NCBI RefSeq assembly: GCF_004116955.1
Contig: NZ_CP026362.1
Location: 1,900,501-1,964,500, forward strand
Direction: 5' to 3'
Length of the DNA: 64,000 nucleotides
Source of the DNA: Bacillus vallismortis
GTDB taxonomy: Bacteria > Bacillota > Bacilli > Bacillales > Bacillaceae
Shown: positions 52,270-59,911 of the stretch, piece by piece
Numbering within the stretch: the first letter of the stretch is position 1
How the letters are laid out: each line of letters starts with the position of its first letter
Notes under the pieces: generated by a model
What the model was told of the DNA's origin: nothing
What the model saw: the letters and a program-made list of their open reading frames with translations, nothing else
Database searches by the model: none
Translations under genes and position numbers: made by a program

Positions 52270-52458
52270 ATGAAAAAAACGAATTGGCTTTTCCTATTAT
52301 TTGCATTTGCAGCGGTTTTCAGCATAATGCTGATCGGCGTCTTTATCGCTGAAAAAAGCGCCATAGGCATTGCAGGGAGCATTGTACTCGTTTGCGCCGT
52401 TATGGGCGGCGGATTTACATTAAAAAAGAAAATGCGCGAGCAGGGCTTGCTTGATTAA
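52270..52458 (+). CDS. ylaF: Small membrane protein YlaF
   Basis: 62 residues, two hydrophobic segments (about 5-24 and 30-50) and a charged C terminus. ATG at 52270 with AAAGGGG 7-8 bases upstream; the earlier ATG (52261) lies in that site. Function unknown. Divergent from bipA. Confidence 0.85.
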   Translation: MKKTNWLFLLFAFAAVFSIMLIGVFIAEKSAIGIAGSIVLVCAVMGGGFTLKKKMREQGLLD

Positions 52459-52490
52459 AAGCTTTGCCCGGCCGGAAACATTATAATCAA

Positions 52491-52518
52491 AAAACACCGC
52501 AAAGATAGCGGTGTTTTT
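52491..52518 (+). terminator. Terminator of ylaF
   Basis: AAAACACCGC, 7-base loop, GCGGTGTTTTT. The following 52519-52731 has no gene; only a TATAAT at 52686-52691, a likely ylaE -10 with a weak -35, is notable. Confidence 0.88.
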
Positions 52519-52731
52519 CATTTCACCAAGACTTATCTCCCCTGTTTCTTAGCCGGGAAGATGCAAAACGGCATTTCATACATCGCCAATCGTCTTAAAA
52601 TGACACATGTCACCAGCAAAAAGTAGTTCGGCAATGATATACATAACATATCTTAGAGCCTATTTTTAAGACACCAGTATATCCCTATAATGGAATTTGT
52701 ATCACAATTCATAAAAGGGAGAGAAAAAAAC

Positions 52732-53343
52732 ATGAAGAAAATATTTGTAAAAAAAGCGATGCTAACGACTGCCGCACTAACCTCAGCTGCTCTATTCACG
52801 TTCGGCCCTGATGCAGCCAGCGCAAAAACTCTGGCTGATAACACGACTGTCCATGTTCAGCATGAGACAATCACAAACGAAGATCTCAATGCATTCATCG
52901 ATATATTAAATCAAAGTATATACGAACAAGACGGTGTGTATTATTTTGACAGCGAAAAAGCTGTTGAGTTAGGAATGACAAATGAAGAGGCTCAAATAAT
53001 CGCAACATTATGGGAGTCGACATCAGAATTTTTCAGCGTCGTTGCAAAATGTCTGTATGTCGAGGACGGAAATTACAAATTTGATACAGAAAAAGCAGTT
53101 GAACTTGGCTTCACAGAAAACGAAGCACTCGCTCTTGAACAATTGTTCTCCGCTGCTTCCCTAAAGATTCACATTCTTCAAGCAGCCATTGTATTACAAG
53201 ACGGTGTATACAGCTATGATAAAGAGGCAGCGGTACAAGCAGGGGCGTCACCTTCGCAAGCTGACGTGTATGAAAAATTCTTCAGTGCTCTGTCACAAGA
53301 ACAGCTTGCTGCAATCTACGACATGATTCATCCTCAAGCTTAA
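52732..53343 (+). CDS. ylaE: Secreted protein YlaE
   Basis: 203 residues from the ATG at 52732 (AAGGGAGAG upstream). Sec signal peptide about 1-31 ending ASA. The mature part holds three similar repeats: YEQDGVYYFDSEKAVELGMT, VEDGNYKFDTEKAVELGFT and LQDGVYSYDKEAAVQAGAS. These look like a repeated helical unit of about 45-50 residues. Function unknown. The IS3-like element lies 23 bases after its stop, inside its terminator. Confidence 0.85.
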   Translation: MKKIFVKKAMLTTAALTSAALFTFGPDAASAKTLADNTTVHVQHETITNEDLNAFIDILNQSIYEQDGVYYFDSEKAVELGMTNEEAQIIATLWESTSEFFSVVAKCLYVEDGNYKFDTEKAVELGFTENEALALEQLFSAASLKIHILQAAIVLQDGVYSYDKEAAVQAGASPSQADVYEKFFSALSQEQLAAIYDMIHPQA

Positions 53344-53348
53344 TCTAA

Positions 53349-53363
53349 AAAAGCGCTTGCCGA
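53349..53363. repeat. Left arm of the split ylaE/ylaD terminator
   Basis: AAAAGCGCTTG-CCGA pairs with TCGG-A-CAAGCGCTTTT at 54806-54821. The two arms are now 1.44 kb apart, with the IS3-like element between them. Confidence 0.8.
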
Positions 53364-53372
53364 CATTGAAGT

Positions 53373-53422
53373 GCACCCCAAATTTTAGACACAGTCTAAA
53401 ATTTGGAGGTGCTTTTTCTTTT
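53373..53422 (+). terminator. IS3-like left-end hairpin and terminator that buries the orfA ribosome site
   Basis: Stem of 18 pairs with one bulge (53373-53390 and 53394-53412), 3-base loop, then TTTTTCTTTT. The left arm is mostly the terminal repeat. The right arm contains GGAGGTG (53405-53411), the orfA ribosome site. Outside transcripts would therefore fold, terminate and hide the start. Confidence 0.75.
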
Positions 53423-53929
53423 GGCTAAATTTAAAAACGAAGAAAAAATCAATGCGGTCTTACGCTATATAAACGGCAACGAGAGTTTGCTTGGGATCGC
53501 AAATCATATTGGAGTGCTAAAAGGGTACTCCAATATTGGGTGAGAAAATATCAATATCACGGTGAAAAAGCGTTCTTAAAGTCATATACAAATTATCCAG
53601 TCCAATATAAACTAGACGTACTTGACTATATGAATGAACATGGGACGTCTATCTTAGAAACAGCTGCGATATTTAATTTGCCTTCTGACTCAACGCTTTG
53701 GAACTGGCAGCACGTAGTACAAACACAAGGAGCAGACGCCCTCAAAACAAAGAAAAAGGGGCGTCCGTCCATGAAAAAGAAAACAGGAAAGCAAGCACCA
53801 GCTATAGGATCAATAGAAGCATTACAGGCGGAAAACGAACGGTTGCGTATGGAGAATGAGTATTTAAAATAGTTGAATGCCTTAGTTCAAAACAAGGAAC
53901 AATCACCAAACAAGACAAAGCGCAAGTAG
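53421..53929 (+). pseudogene. IS3-family OrfA (helix-turn-helix subunit), inactivated
   Basis: Starts at TTG 53421 after GGAGGTG: MAKFKNEEKINAVLRYINGN. A one-base loss in the G-run at 53523-53525 shifts the frame and gives TGA at 53541; the rest continues from 53525 as VLQYWVRKYQYHGEKAFLKS. A second lesion is TAG at 53870-53872, where the family has a lysine (EYLK-stop-LNALVQNKEQ). The natural end would be 53929. Two HTH units and a C-terminal leucine-zipper-like coil are still readable. Confidence 0.85.
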
Positions 53930-54767
53930 TCTATGATTTAAGGCATAAGTATCCAGTGAAAGCACTTCTCAGGCTCGCAGGTATCCCACGCAGCACCTAC
54001 TATTACTGCGTAAAGCATTTTGATCGCCCTGATCGAGATGCCGACATAAAAAAGATGGTTCAGCTTATTTTTAAAGAACATCAAGGCCGGTATGGATACC
54101 GCCGTATTCGTGATGAACTAAAGAATCGGGGACGAAAGGTCAATCACAAGAGGTGCAGCGCATCATGAAAGCCCTCGGACTAAAATGTATGATTCGAAAG
54201 AAGAAATATCGTTCATATAAAGGAACAATCGGCAAAGTGGCGCCTAACATTCTAGCGCGCAACTTTAAAGCTGAAAAGCCAAATGAAAAATGGGTCACGG
54301 ACATGACGGAGTTCAAATTATTTGGGCAGAAGCTGTACGTATCGCCCGTATTAGATCTGTTTAATGGTGAGATCATTACCTATACGATTGGTTTAAGGCC
54401 TGTTTATTCTCTTGTTTCGGTGATGCTTGATCAGGCATTCAAGCATTTGAAAGATGGGGACAAGCCCATTATGCATTCCGACCAAGGCTGGCATTACCAA
54501 ATGAAGCATTATAGGCAAGCCTTAAAAGAACGCGGGATTACACAAAGCATGTCCCGAAAAGGCAACTGTTACGATAACGCAGTGATCGAGAATTTCTTCG
54601 GCATCCTAAAGTCTGAATTTCTGTACCTAAAAGAATTTGAAAGTATCGAACACTTAAAGCAAGAACTTGAACGATATATTGACTACTACAATCAAAAACG
54701 AATAAAGGCAAAACTAAAAGGCATGAGTCCGGTACAATACCGAACTCATGCCTCAAAAACTGCCTAA
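53860..54767 (+). pseudogene. IS3-family OrfB transposase, frameshifted
   Basis: The frame overlaps the end of orfA in the -1 register, as in IS3 elements. It reads TITKQDKAQVVYDLRHKYPV, then the HTH_21-like region GRYGYRRIRDELKNRGRKVNHK. A one-base loss at about 54148-54152 (AAGAGG for AAGAAGG) gives TGA at 54166-54168. The rest resumes as VQRIMKALGLKCMIRKKKYR. The DDE residues survive: D in WVTDMTEF, D in MHSDQGWHYQ, E in NAVIENFFGILKSE. No full-length transposase can be made. Confidence 0.87.
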
Positions 54768-54805
54768 TGAAAACCCGTGTCTAACTTTAGGGGGTCACTT
54801 CAGTA

Positions 54806-54821
54806 TCGGACAAGCGCTTTT
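54806..54821. repeat. Right arm of the split ylaE/ylaD terminator
   Basis: Partner of 53349-53363. It lies 3 bases beyond the ylaD stop. ylaD transcripts (minus strand) now meet only this arm before entering the element. Confidence 0.8.
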
Positions 54822-54823
54822 CT

Positions 54824-55117
54824 TTATATCAGCAGTTTGATGATCAGCATCACGGCAACCGCCGCTCCAAACCAGCAAGCAGCTTTAACGATCAGCAAAC
54901 CGTAGTACCTCTGTTTAAACCGCAATTCTTCTTCCGGCAGAAAAGCCTCCTCAACGGCTTGTCCACCTTCCCATTCAAAAGGCTCAGCCATCATCTCATA
55001 CATTTCTCTGCATTTGCTGCATGTCTTTAAATGCTCTTCAATGACGTGTTCCGTTTCACATTTACAATCACCTTCAAGATACAGAGGGAGCAGGTCTCTT
55101 ACTAGAAAGCAGGTCAT
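54824..55117 (-). CDS. ylaD: Zinc anti-sigma factor YlaD
   Basis: 97 residues from the ATG at 55117 (GAGGAGG upstream). The ZAS motif HLKTCSKC (HxxxCxxC) is at about 32-39, and a C-terminal membrane helix covers about 78-95. It holds the ECF sigma factor YlaC at the membrane. Overlaps ylaC by four bases. Confidence 0.92.
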   Translation of the reverse strand: MTCFLVRDLLPLYLEGDCKCETEHVIEEHLKTCSKCREMYEMMAEPFEWEGGQAVEEAFLPEEELRFKQRYYGLLIVKAACWFGAAVAVMLIIKLLI

Positions 55118-55635
55118 ATCCGCTCCTCCTCTCTTCTTTTCGTTATGTTTTTCTTTAGCTCTAATCTCGCCCGGTGCAGTGTGGTTTTCACCTTTGAAAG
55201 GCTCCATCCCAATATCTCAGCGATTTCTTCATAAGAAAGCTCTTGAAATTCTCTTAAAATCAGAACGGATTGATACTGATCTTTTAACTGCAGAAGCTCC
55301 TGCCTTAGGGTCTCACTTTCTACAGTCCGTGACAGATACTGTTCAGGCTGCTCATAAGTGGCTTGCGTTAATCCTTCATTCTTGCTGATATCAGTAAATT
55401 GGTATTTGACATCCCTGCGGTACCAATTGACAAAAGTGTGATGGGCAATGGTGTAAAGCCACGTTCTAATGGAAGAATGTCCCCTGAACGAAGTCAGGCC
55501 GTTAAGAGCCTTCACAAACGTGTCCTGCGCTAAGTCCTTGGCTGTTTCGAGATGATGAGTTCTTCTGAATAAGTAATTTAAAATTTCTTGGTAATACTGT
55601 CGATACAAGTCCTCAATAGAATCCCTGTGCTTCAT
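55114..55635 (-). CDS. ylaC: ECF sigma factor YlaC
   Basis: 173 residues from the ATG at 55635. Region 2 (YLFRRTHHLETAKDLAQDTFVKAL, then RTWLYTIAHHTFVNWYRR) and region 4 (LSYEEIAEILGWSLSKVKTTLHRAR) are clear. B. subtilis YlaC is linked to oxidative stress and drives its own operon. Its ATG touches the ylaB stop. Confidence 0.93.
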   Translation of the reverse strand: MKHRDSIEDLYRQYYQEILNYLFRRTHHLETAKDLAQDTFVKALNGLTSFRGHSSIRTWLYTIAHHTFVNWYRRDVKYQFTDISKNEGLTQATYEQPEQYLSRTVESETLRQELLQLKDQYQSVLILREFQELSYEEIAEILGWSLSKVKTTLHRARLELKKNITKRREEERI

Positions 55636-55904
55636 TAAAAATAAAACCACACCGTCATCCAAATGGCCATTAAAATGAAACAGGCATACATGGCAGTCAA
55701 GTATACTTTCATATGTCTGATTTGGCTCTCTTCTTCAGCATCCGGGCTTCTCTCTGAACAAGATTCACTCTTTAAGCCCTCTACATTCTTTTGAAATAAC
55801 GGCTCTTGCTGTTTCATCCATTTCATTGATTCATCCTCTAGCTCTCCTTCTTTATATAGATCATATAAATCTAAAAATACAGACGCTTTTTCTTTATGAT
55901 TCAT
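55635..55904 (-). CDS. ylaB: Small membrane protein YlaB
   Basis: 89 residues, charged N-terminal half and one C-terminal membrane helix (about 68-88). It overlaps the end of ylaA by 11 bases and ylaC by one, so the four yla genes are coupled. Function unknown. Confidence 0.85.
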   Translation of the reverse strand: MNHKEKASVFLDLYDLYKEGELEDESMKWMKQQEPLFQKNVEGLKSESCSERSPDAEEESQIRHMKVYLTAMYACFILMAIWMTVWFYF

Positions 55905-57828
55905 AAAGACTTTTCACCTCTTGTGTGTCTCCATCCACCACATAAGCATCATGGCGGTTTGAGCCAAACGGCTGAATAATGATCAGCCATGCATAATGGC
56001 GTTCATTTCCACTTCGAACGATGATCGGACGCATGCGTTTTTTGTAAATGACATCCGGATATTCCGAAGCTACTTTTTCATAAGCCAATTTGCCATTACG
56101 ATACGTATACGGAAATGTCTTATCTGATGTATCACTGTAAGCATAAACGTGTAACAGTCCCTGATCTTCAAAAAACTCGTACATGTTAGATGAATCATGA
56201 TACACTACCCCATCACTCTGCCTGCTTTTTTTCATTTCTGATACATCAGCATCGAAGACCGATAATATCTGCCGCTGCAGCTGGTTGTTTTTCAGTGAAA
56301 TATTCTTTTTCATTGGAAGCGAAAGACTATGTAAGCAACCGGATTCACTCTCGAATTCCAAAACAATTCCATCCCTAGTTTCAACGCGCACCAAGTTACC
56401 AAGCATGCTGTCGATTTCAATATCTGCGATTTGATAAGTCTCTTTCGGTATTTTTAAATCTGTAAACATTTCATTCACTTTATCATGTATGTCCTGTTCT
56501 GTGATATGAACATGCTGAAGAGAATCAAGCTGATAAATCGAAGGGTCTTCGCTAAAGCCCATTAAGGTTTCCTTTTCCCAATAAAATACAGCTCCATCAT
56601 CATGATCTTTTTTATGAAATTGATTTTTCAGGAATATACGAACGGCTGTCTGGCCGTCTTCCTTAGATACCGTTGTTTCGATATGATCCTTATTTAACAC
56701 ACGTCCGTGCTGCTCAAGGAAAGCAATGGACTTCCGTACGTACTCCTGATCAATCAGCGTTTTCCCATGCGGTTTTTTCAAATACTGATAATTACGTATC
56801 AGCTGGGATACTTCATCGACATCTGCCTCATAATTCATGCTTTTAAATGAGTAGAAATAATGCACATCCATGTTTGTACCGCGCAAATACAATGTCTCAT
56901 CCGCAGGAAAAAACGACTTTAGAATCTGTTCCGCTTTTTCAGATGAAATGTGCTCTCCTACAAAATTGAATGAGTCATGAACATTTGCTGGCTTTGATAC
57001 CGCGAAAGCAGCCGTTCCTACGTTATAGATCGGATTTAAGAGCAAGATAAAAAACACAATGACAGCCATCGTCAGCCACTTATTCACACGCACATAAACT
57101 TTGCCTGACTTTTGAAACAGATGATAGCTCATCAAAAATCCCGCCATTGTCAAATAAATCGAGTATGGCATCACTGCAGCATAATCAATGAAGGTATGCC
57201 CAGAAAATGGGACAAGCAGCAAGACGAGCAATCCGATAATCAGCGTATAAAATAAACCTAGTAAAAACTTATTTGTTCTCCAATACAGCTTGAAAAACAA
57301 TAGATTCAATACAATAGGAAGAATAATGATGAAAAACAGAAACCCGAATACAATCAGCTCGACCCCATCCGGGTATTCCTTCCAATACGAAAAGAAACTG
57401 AATATCATTTGTACGATCGGCAAACTGACAACGGCAAGATCGAACGTATAAAACATGCCTTTTCCACCATGATTACAAGGCATCAGCATATAGTGAAAAG
57501 CCGTCAGCAGCACATACCCGTATAACAAAAAATGCACCAGCGGCAGCAGTTCATTGCCGTCCTCTCTTAAGTAAGCGCTGGTAAAGTTTGTAGCCTGTAC
57601 CTGATGAATGAGTTCAACAGACACCCCGGCCAGCAACACAATCCGTAATAAGACACCTGCCAAAAACATCGTGCTGTACCGGTTTATTTTGGGGTGATGC
57701 ACCACTAGATATATGCACGCCAGAACAACAATTGACCATTGGATCAGCAAGGTGCTTTGTCTGCTTAATATAAAATAACGTTCAAAATGCAATACATAAT
57801 GACTGAATACATCCAACACGAACAACAA
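55894..57828 (-). CDS. ylaA: Polytopic membrane protein YlaA
   Basis: 644 residues: about eight hydrophobic segments in the first 270, then a soluble region of about 370 residues with mixed alpha/beta sequence and no catalytic motif I recognise. It is first in the ylaABCD operon, behind an ECF-type promoter. It may be part of the sensing module for YlaC/YlaD, which is inference from the operon. Confidence 0.85.
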   Translation of the reverse strand: MLFVLDVFSHYVLHFERYFILSRQSTLLIQWSIVVLACIYLVVHHPKINRYSTMFLAGVLLRIVLLAGVSVELIHQVQATNFTSAYLREDGNELLPLVHFLLYGYVLLTAFHYMLMPCNHGGKGMFYTFDLAVVSLPIVQMIFSFFSYWKEYPDGVELIVFGFLFFIIILPIVLNLLFFKLYWRTNKFLLGLFYTLIIGLLVLLLVPFSGHTFIDYAAVMPYSIYLTMAGFLMSYHLFQKSGKVYVRVNKWLTMAVIVFFILLLNPIYNVGTAAFAVSKPANVHDSFNFVGEHISSEKAEQILKSFFPADETLYLRGTNMDVHYFYSFKSMNYEADVDEVSQLIRNYQYLKKPHGKTLIDQEYVRKSIAFLEQHGRVLNKDHIETTVSKEDGQTAVRIFLKNQFHKKDHDDGAVFYWEKETLMGFSEDPSIYQLDSLQHVHITEQDIHDKVNEMFTDLKIPKETYQIADIEIDSMLGNLVRVETRDGIVLEFESESGCLHSLSLPMKKNISLKNNQLQRQILSVFDADVSEMKKSRQSDGVVYHDSSNMYEFFEDQGLLHVYAYSDTSDKTFPYTYRNGKLAYEKVASEYPDVIYKKRMRPIIVRSGNERHYAWLIIIQPFGSNRHDAYVVDGDTQEVKSLYES

Positions 57829-57858
57829 TCCTTTACTTCTTATTAAGGCCTCACTCGG

Positions 57859-57887
57859 TTAGACAGCCGGCTTATCAAAAAGTTTCA
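57859..57887 (-). promoter_or_regulatory. ECF-type promoter of the ylaABCD operon
   Basis: Minus-strand TGAAAC (57882-57887), 16 bases, TGTCTAA (57859-57865). The AAC-type -35 and a GTC-containing -10 at 16-base spacing are typical of ECF sigma factors. The operon is known to be driven by YlaC itself in B. subtilis. Confidence 0.72.
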
Positions 57888-58040
57888 AGAAGAAACAAAA
57901 ATATCTCATCTTCCTCTTGATATGTAAAAACATAACTCTAGCAATGAGCCATCACATGACACTCGACTCATCTTGATATTATTCAACAAAAATAAACACA
58001 GGACAATTCTATCAATTTTGTCTAGTTATGTTAGTTTTTG

Positions 58041-58069
58041 TTGAGTATTCCAGAATGCCAGTTTAATAT
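58041..58069 (+). promoter_or_regulatory. Candidate SigA promoter of nprE
   Basis: TTGAGT (58041-58046), 17 bases, TAATAT (58064-58069). About 45 bases to the GTG start. Upstream sequence is AT-rich, as expected for DegU and ScoC control, but I do not resolve sites. Confidence 0.6.
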
Positions 58070-58114
58070 AACAATATAAAGATTATTCTGTATTTTCTAA
58101 AAGGGGGATTTATT

Positions 58115-59680
58115 GTGGGTTTAGGTAAGAAATTGTCTATTGTTGTCGCTGCATCGTTTATGAGTTTGTCAATCAGCCTTCCAGGTGTTCAGGCTGCTGA
58201 AAATCCTCAGCTAAAAGAGAATCAAACACATTTCCTCTCCAAAAATGCAATTGCACAATCAGGGCTATCTGCACCAAATGACAAGGCTGTCAAACAGTTT
58301 TTGAAAAAGAACAACAACATTTTTAAAGGTGACCCTGCCAAAAGGCTGAAGCTTGTTGAAAGCACGACCGACGCCCTTGGATACAAGCACTTTCGTTATG
58401 CCCCTGTGGTTAATGGGGTGCCTATTAAAGATTCACAAGTAATCATTCACGTCGATAAGTCCGATAATGTCTATGCGGTCAATGGTGAATTACACAATCA
58501 ATCAGCTGCTAAAACAGAAAACAGACAAAAAGTCTCTTATGACAAAGCGCTGGCACTCGCTTTCAAAGCCATTGGTAAATCACCAGACGCTGTTTCTAAC
58601 GGAATGGCCAAAAACAGCGATAAAGCCGAGTTAAAAGCCGTAGAAACAAAGGACGGCAGCTATCGTCTTGCTTATGACGTGACGATTCGCTACATCGAGC
58701 CTGAACCCGCAAATTGGGAAGTCTTAGTTGATGCCGAAACAGGCGACATTTTAAAACAGCAAAATAAAGTAGAGCATGTTGCCACCACTGGAACCGGAAC
58801 AACTTTAAAGGGCGCAACTGTTCCTTTAAATATCTCTTATGAAAGCGGAAAATACGTTCTAAGAGATCTTTCAAAACCAACAGGCACGCAAATCATCACA
58901 TATGACTTGCAAAACAGACAAAGCCGCCTTCCGGGAACGCTTGTCTCAAACACAACGAAAGCATTCACATCTTCATCCCAACGGGCAGCAGTTGACGCCC
59001 ACTATAACCTTGGTAAAGTATATGATTATTTTTATTCGACATTTAAACGAAACAGCTATGATAATAAAGGCAGCAAGATCGTTTCTTCCGTTCACTACGG
59101 CACTAAATACAACAATGCTGCATGGACAGGGGACCAAATGATTTACGGTGACGGCGACGGTTCATTCTTCTCTCCGCTTTCCGGCTCTTTAGATGTGACT
59201 GCGCATGAAATGACACATGGTGTTACTCAAGAAACGGCCAACCTGATCTATGAAAATCAGCCAGGGGCATTGAACGAATCTTTCTCTGACGTATTCGGTT
59301 ACTTTAACGATACAGAAGACTGGGATATCGGTGAAGACATTACGGTTAGCCAGCCGGCTCTCCGCAGCCTGTCCAATCCAACAAAATACGGTCAGCCTGA
59401 CCATTACGCCGATTACAGAAATCTTCCAAACACAGATGAAGGCGATTATGGCGGCGTACACACAAACAGCGGAATTCCAAATAAAGCCGCTTACAATACC
59501 ATTACAAAGCTTGGTGTCTCTAAATCACAGCAAATCTATTACCGTGCGTTAACAACGTACCTCACGCCTTCTTCCACGTTCAAAGATGCCAAGGCAGCTC
59601 TTATTCAGTCTGCCCGCGACTTGTACGGCTCAACTGATGCCGCAAAAGTTGAAGCGGCCTGGAATGCTGTTGGATTGTAA
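58115..59680 (+). CDS. nprE: Extracellular neutral metalloprotease NprE (bacillolysin, M4)
   Basis: 521-residue preproenzyme starting with GTG at 58115 after AAAAGGGGG. Signal peptide about 1-27 (GVQA), FTP and PepSY propeptide to about 221, mature zinc protease of about 300 residues. Zinc ligands H364 and H368 in HEMTH and E388 in ALNESFSD; calcium-site aspartates are conserved. The sequence is the amyloliquefaciens type rather than the 168 type. Terminator follows. Confidence 0.97.
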   Translation: MGLGKKLSIVVAASFMSLSISLPGVQAAENPQLKENQTHFLSKNAIAQSGLSAPNDKAVKQFLKKNNNIFKGDPAKRLKLVESTTDALGYKHFRYAPVVNGVPIKDSQVIIHVDKSDNVYAVNGELHNQSAAKTENRQKVSYDKALALAFKAIGKSPDAVSNGMAKNSDKAELKAVETKDGSYRLAYDVTIRYIEPEPANWEVLVDAETGDILKQQNKVEHVATTGTGTTLKGATVPLNISYESGKYVLRDLSKPTGTQIITYDLQNRQSRLPGTLVSNTTKAFTSSSQRAAVDAHYNLGKVYDYFYSTFKRNSYDNKGSKIVSSVHYGTKYNNAAWTGDQMIYGDGDGSFFSPLSGSLDVTAHEMTHGVTQETANLIYENQPGALNESFSDVFGYFNDTEDWDIGEDITVSQPALRSLSNPTKYGQPDHYADYRNLPNTDEGDYGGVHTNSGIPNKAAYNTITKLGVSKSQQIYYRALTTYLTPSSTFKDAKAALIQSARDLYGSTDAAKVEAAWNAVGL

Positions 59681-59687
59681 TGTGGGA

Positions 59688-59714
59688 CAAGCCTGAGATC
59701 ACTCAGGCTTGTTT
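59688..59714 (+). terminator. Terminator of nprE
   Basis: Perfect 10-base stem CAAGCCTGAG/CTCAGGCTTG with ATCA loop, then TTTCGTT. Confidence 0.85.
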
Positions 59715-59806
59715 CGTTATATGTAACAATATGAATCAACCAAACATCAGGGTTGAGGAGGACTTCCAATTTTCTTCCATCCCTATGCAAAAAAGAGTAA
59801 TATATA

Positions 59807-59834
59807 TTGACAAAAAATTTATTTATGCTATAAT
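59807..59834 (+). promoter_or_regulatory. Near-consensus SigA promoter of the methyltransferase gene
   Basis: TTGACA (59807-59812) and TATAAT (59829-59834) are both perfect, with a 16-base spacer. Expected start near 59841, leaving a leader of about 70 bases. Confidence 0.85.
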
Positions 59835-59859
59835 TTACTATTAATATATTTGTTTGTAT

Positions 59860-59895
59860 AATAAGATTCTCCTGGCCAGGGGAATCTTATTTTTT
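59860..59895 (+). terminator. Attenuator-like hairpin in the methyltransferase leader
   Basis: A 32-base near-perfect palindrome: AATAAGATTC (59860-59869) pairs with GAATCTTATT (59882-59891), T with G, and CCTGG with CCAGG inside. T6 (59890-59895) follows at once. It begins about 20 bases after the predicted start of transcription and ends a few bases before GGGAGGATC, the ribosome site. Confidence 0.8.
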
Positions 59896-59911
59896 ATGGG
59901 AGGATCATTTC

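Larger units (their letters stand above)
53367..54802 (+). mobile_element. Decayed IS3-family (IS150-like) insertion sequence (1436 bp)
   Basis: Terminal inverted repeats of about 26 bases (TGAAGTG...TTAGACAC at both ends, 21 of 26 identical), with two overlapping reading frames typical of IS3. I find no clear short target duplication (left flank CAT, right flank GTA). Both frames carry inactivating lesions. It lies in the loop of what was the ylaE/ylaD terminator hairpin. Confidence 0.9.

Noticed and set aside
53344..54823. Functional transposase made by programmed frameshifting
   Set aside because: Programmed -1 shifting could join orfA and orfB, but it cannot repair the frameshift at 53525, the amber codon at 53870 and the second frameshift near 54150.
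59841..59911. Known riboswitch or T-box in the methyltransferase leader
   Set aside because: The leader is only about 70 bases and consists almost entirely of one hairpin; there is no room for an aptamer or T-box motifs.
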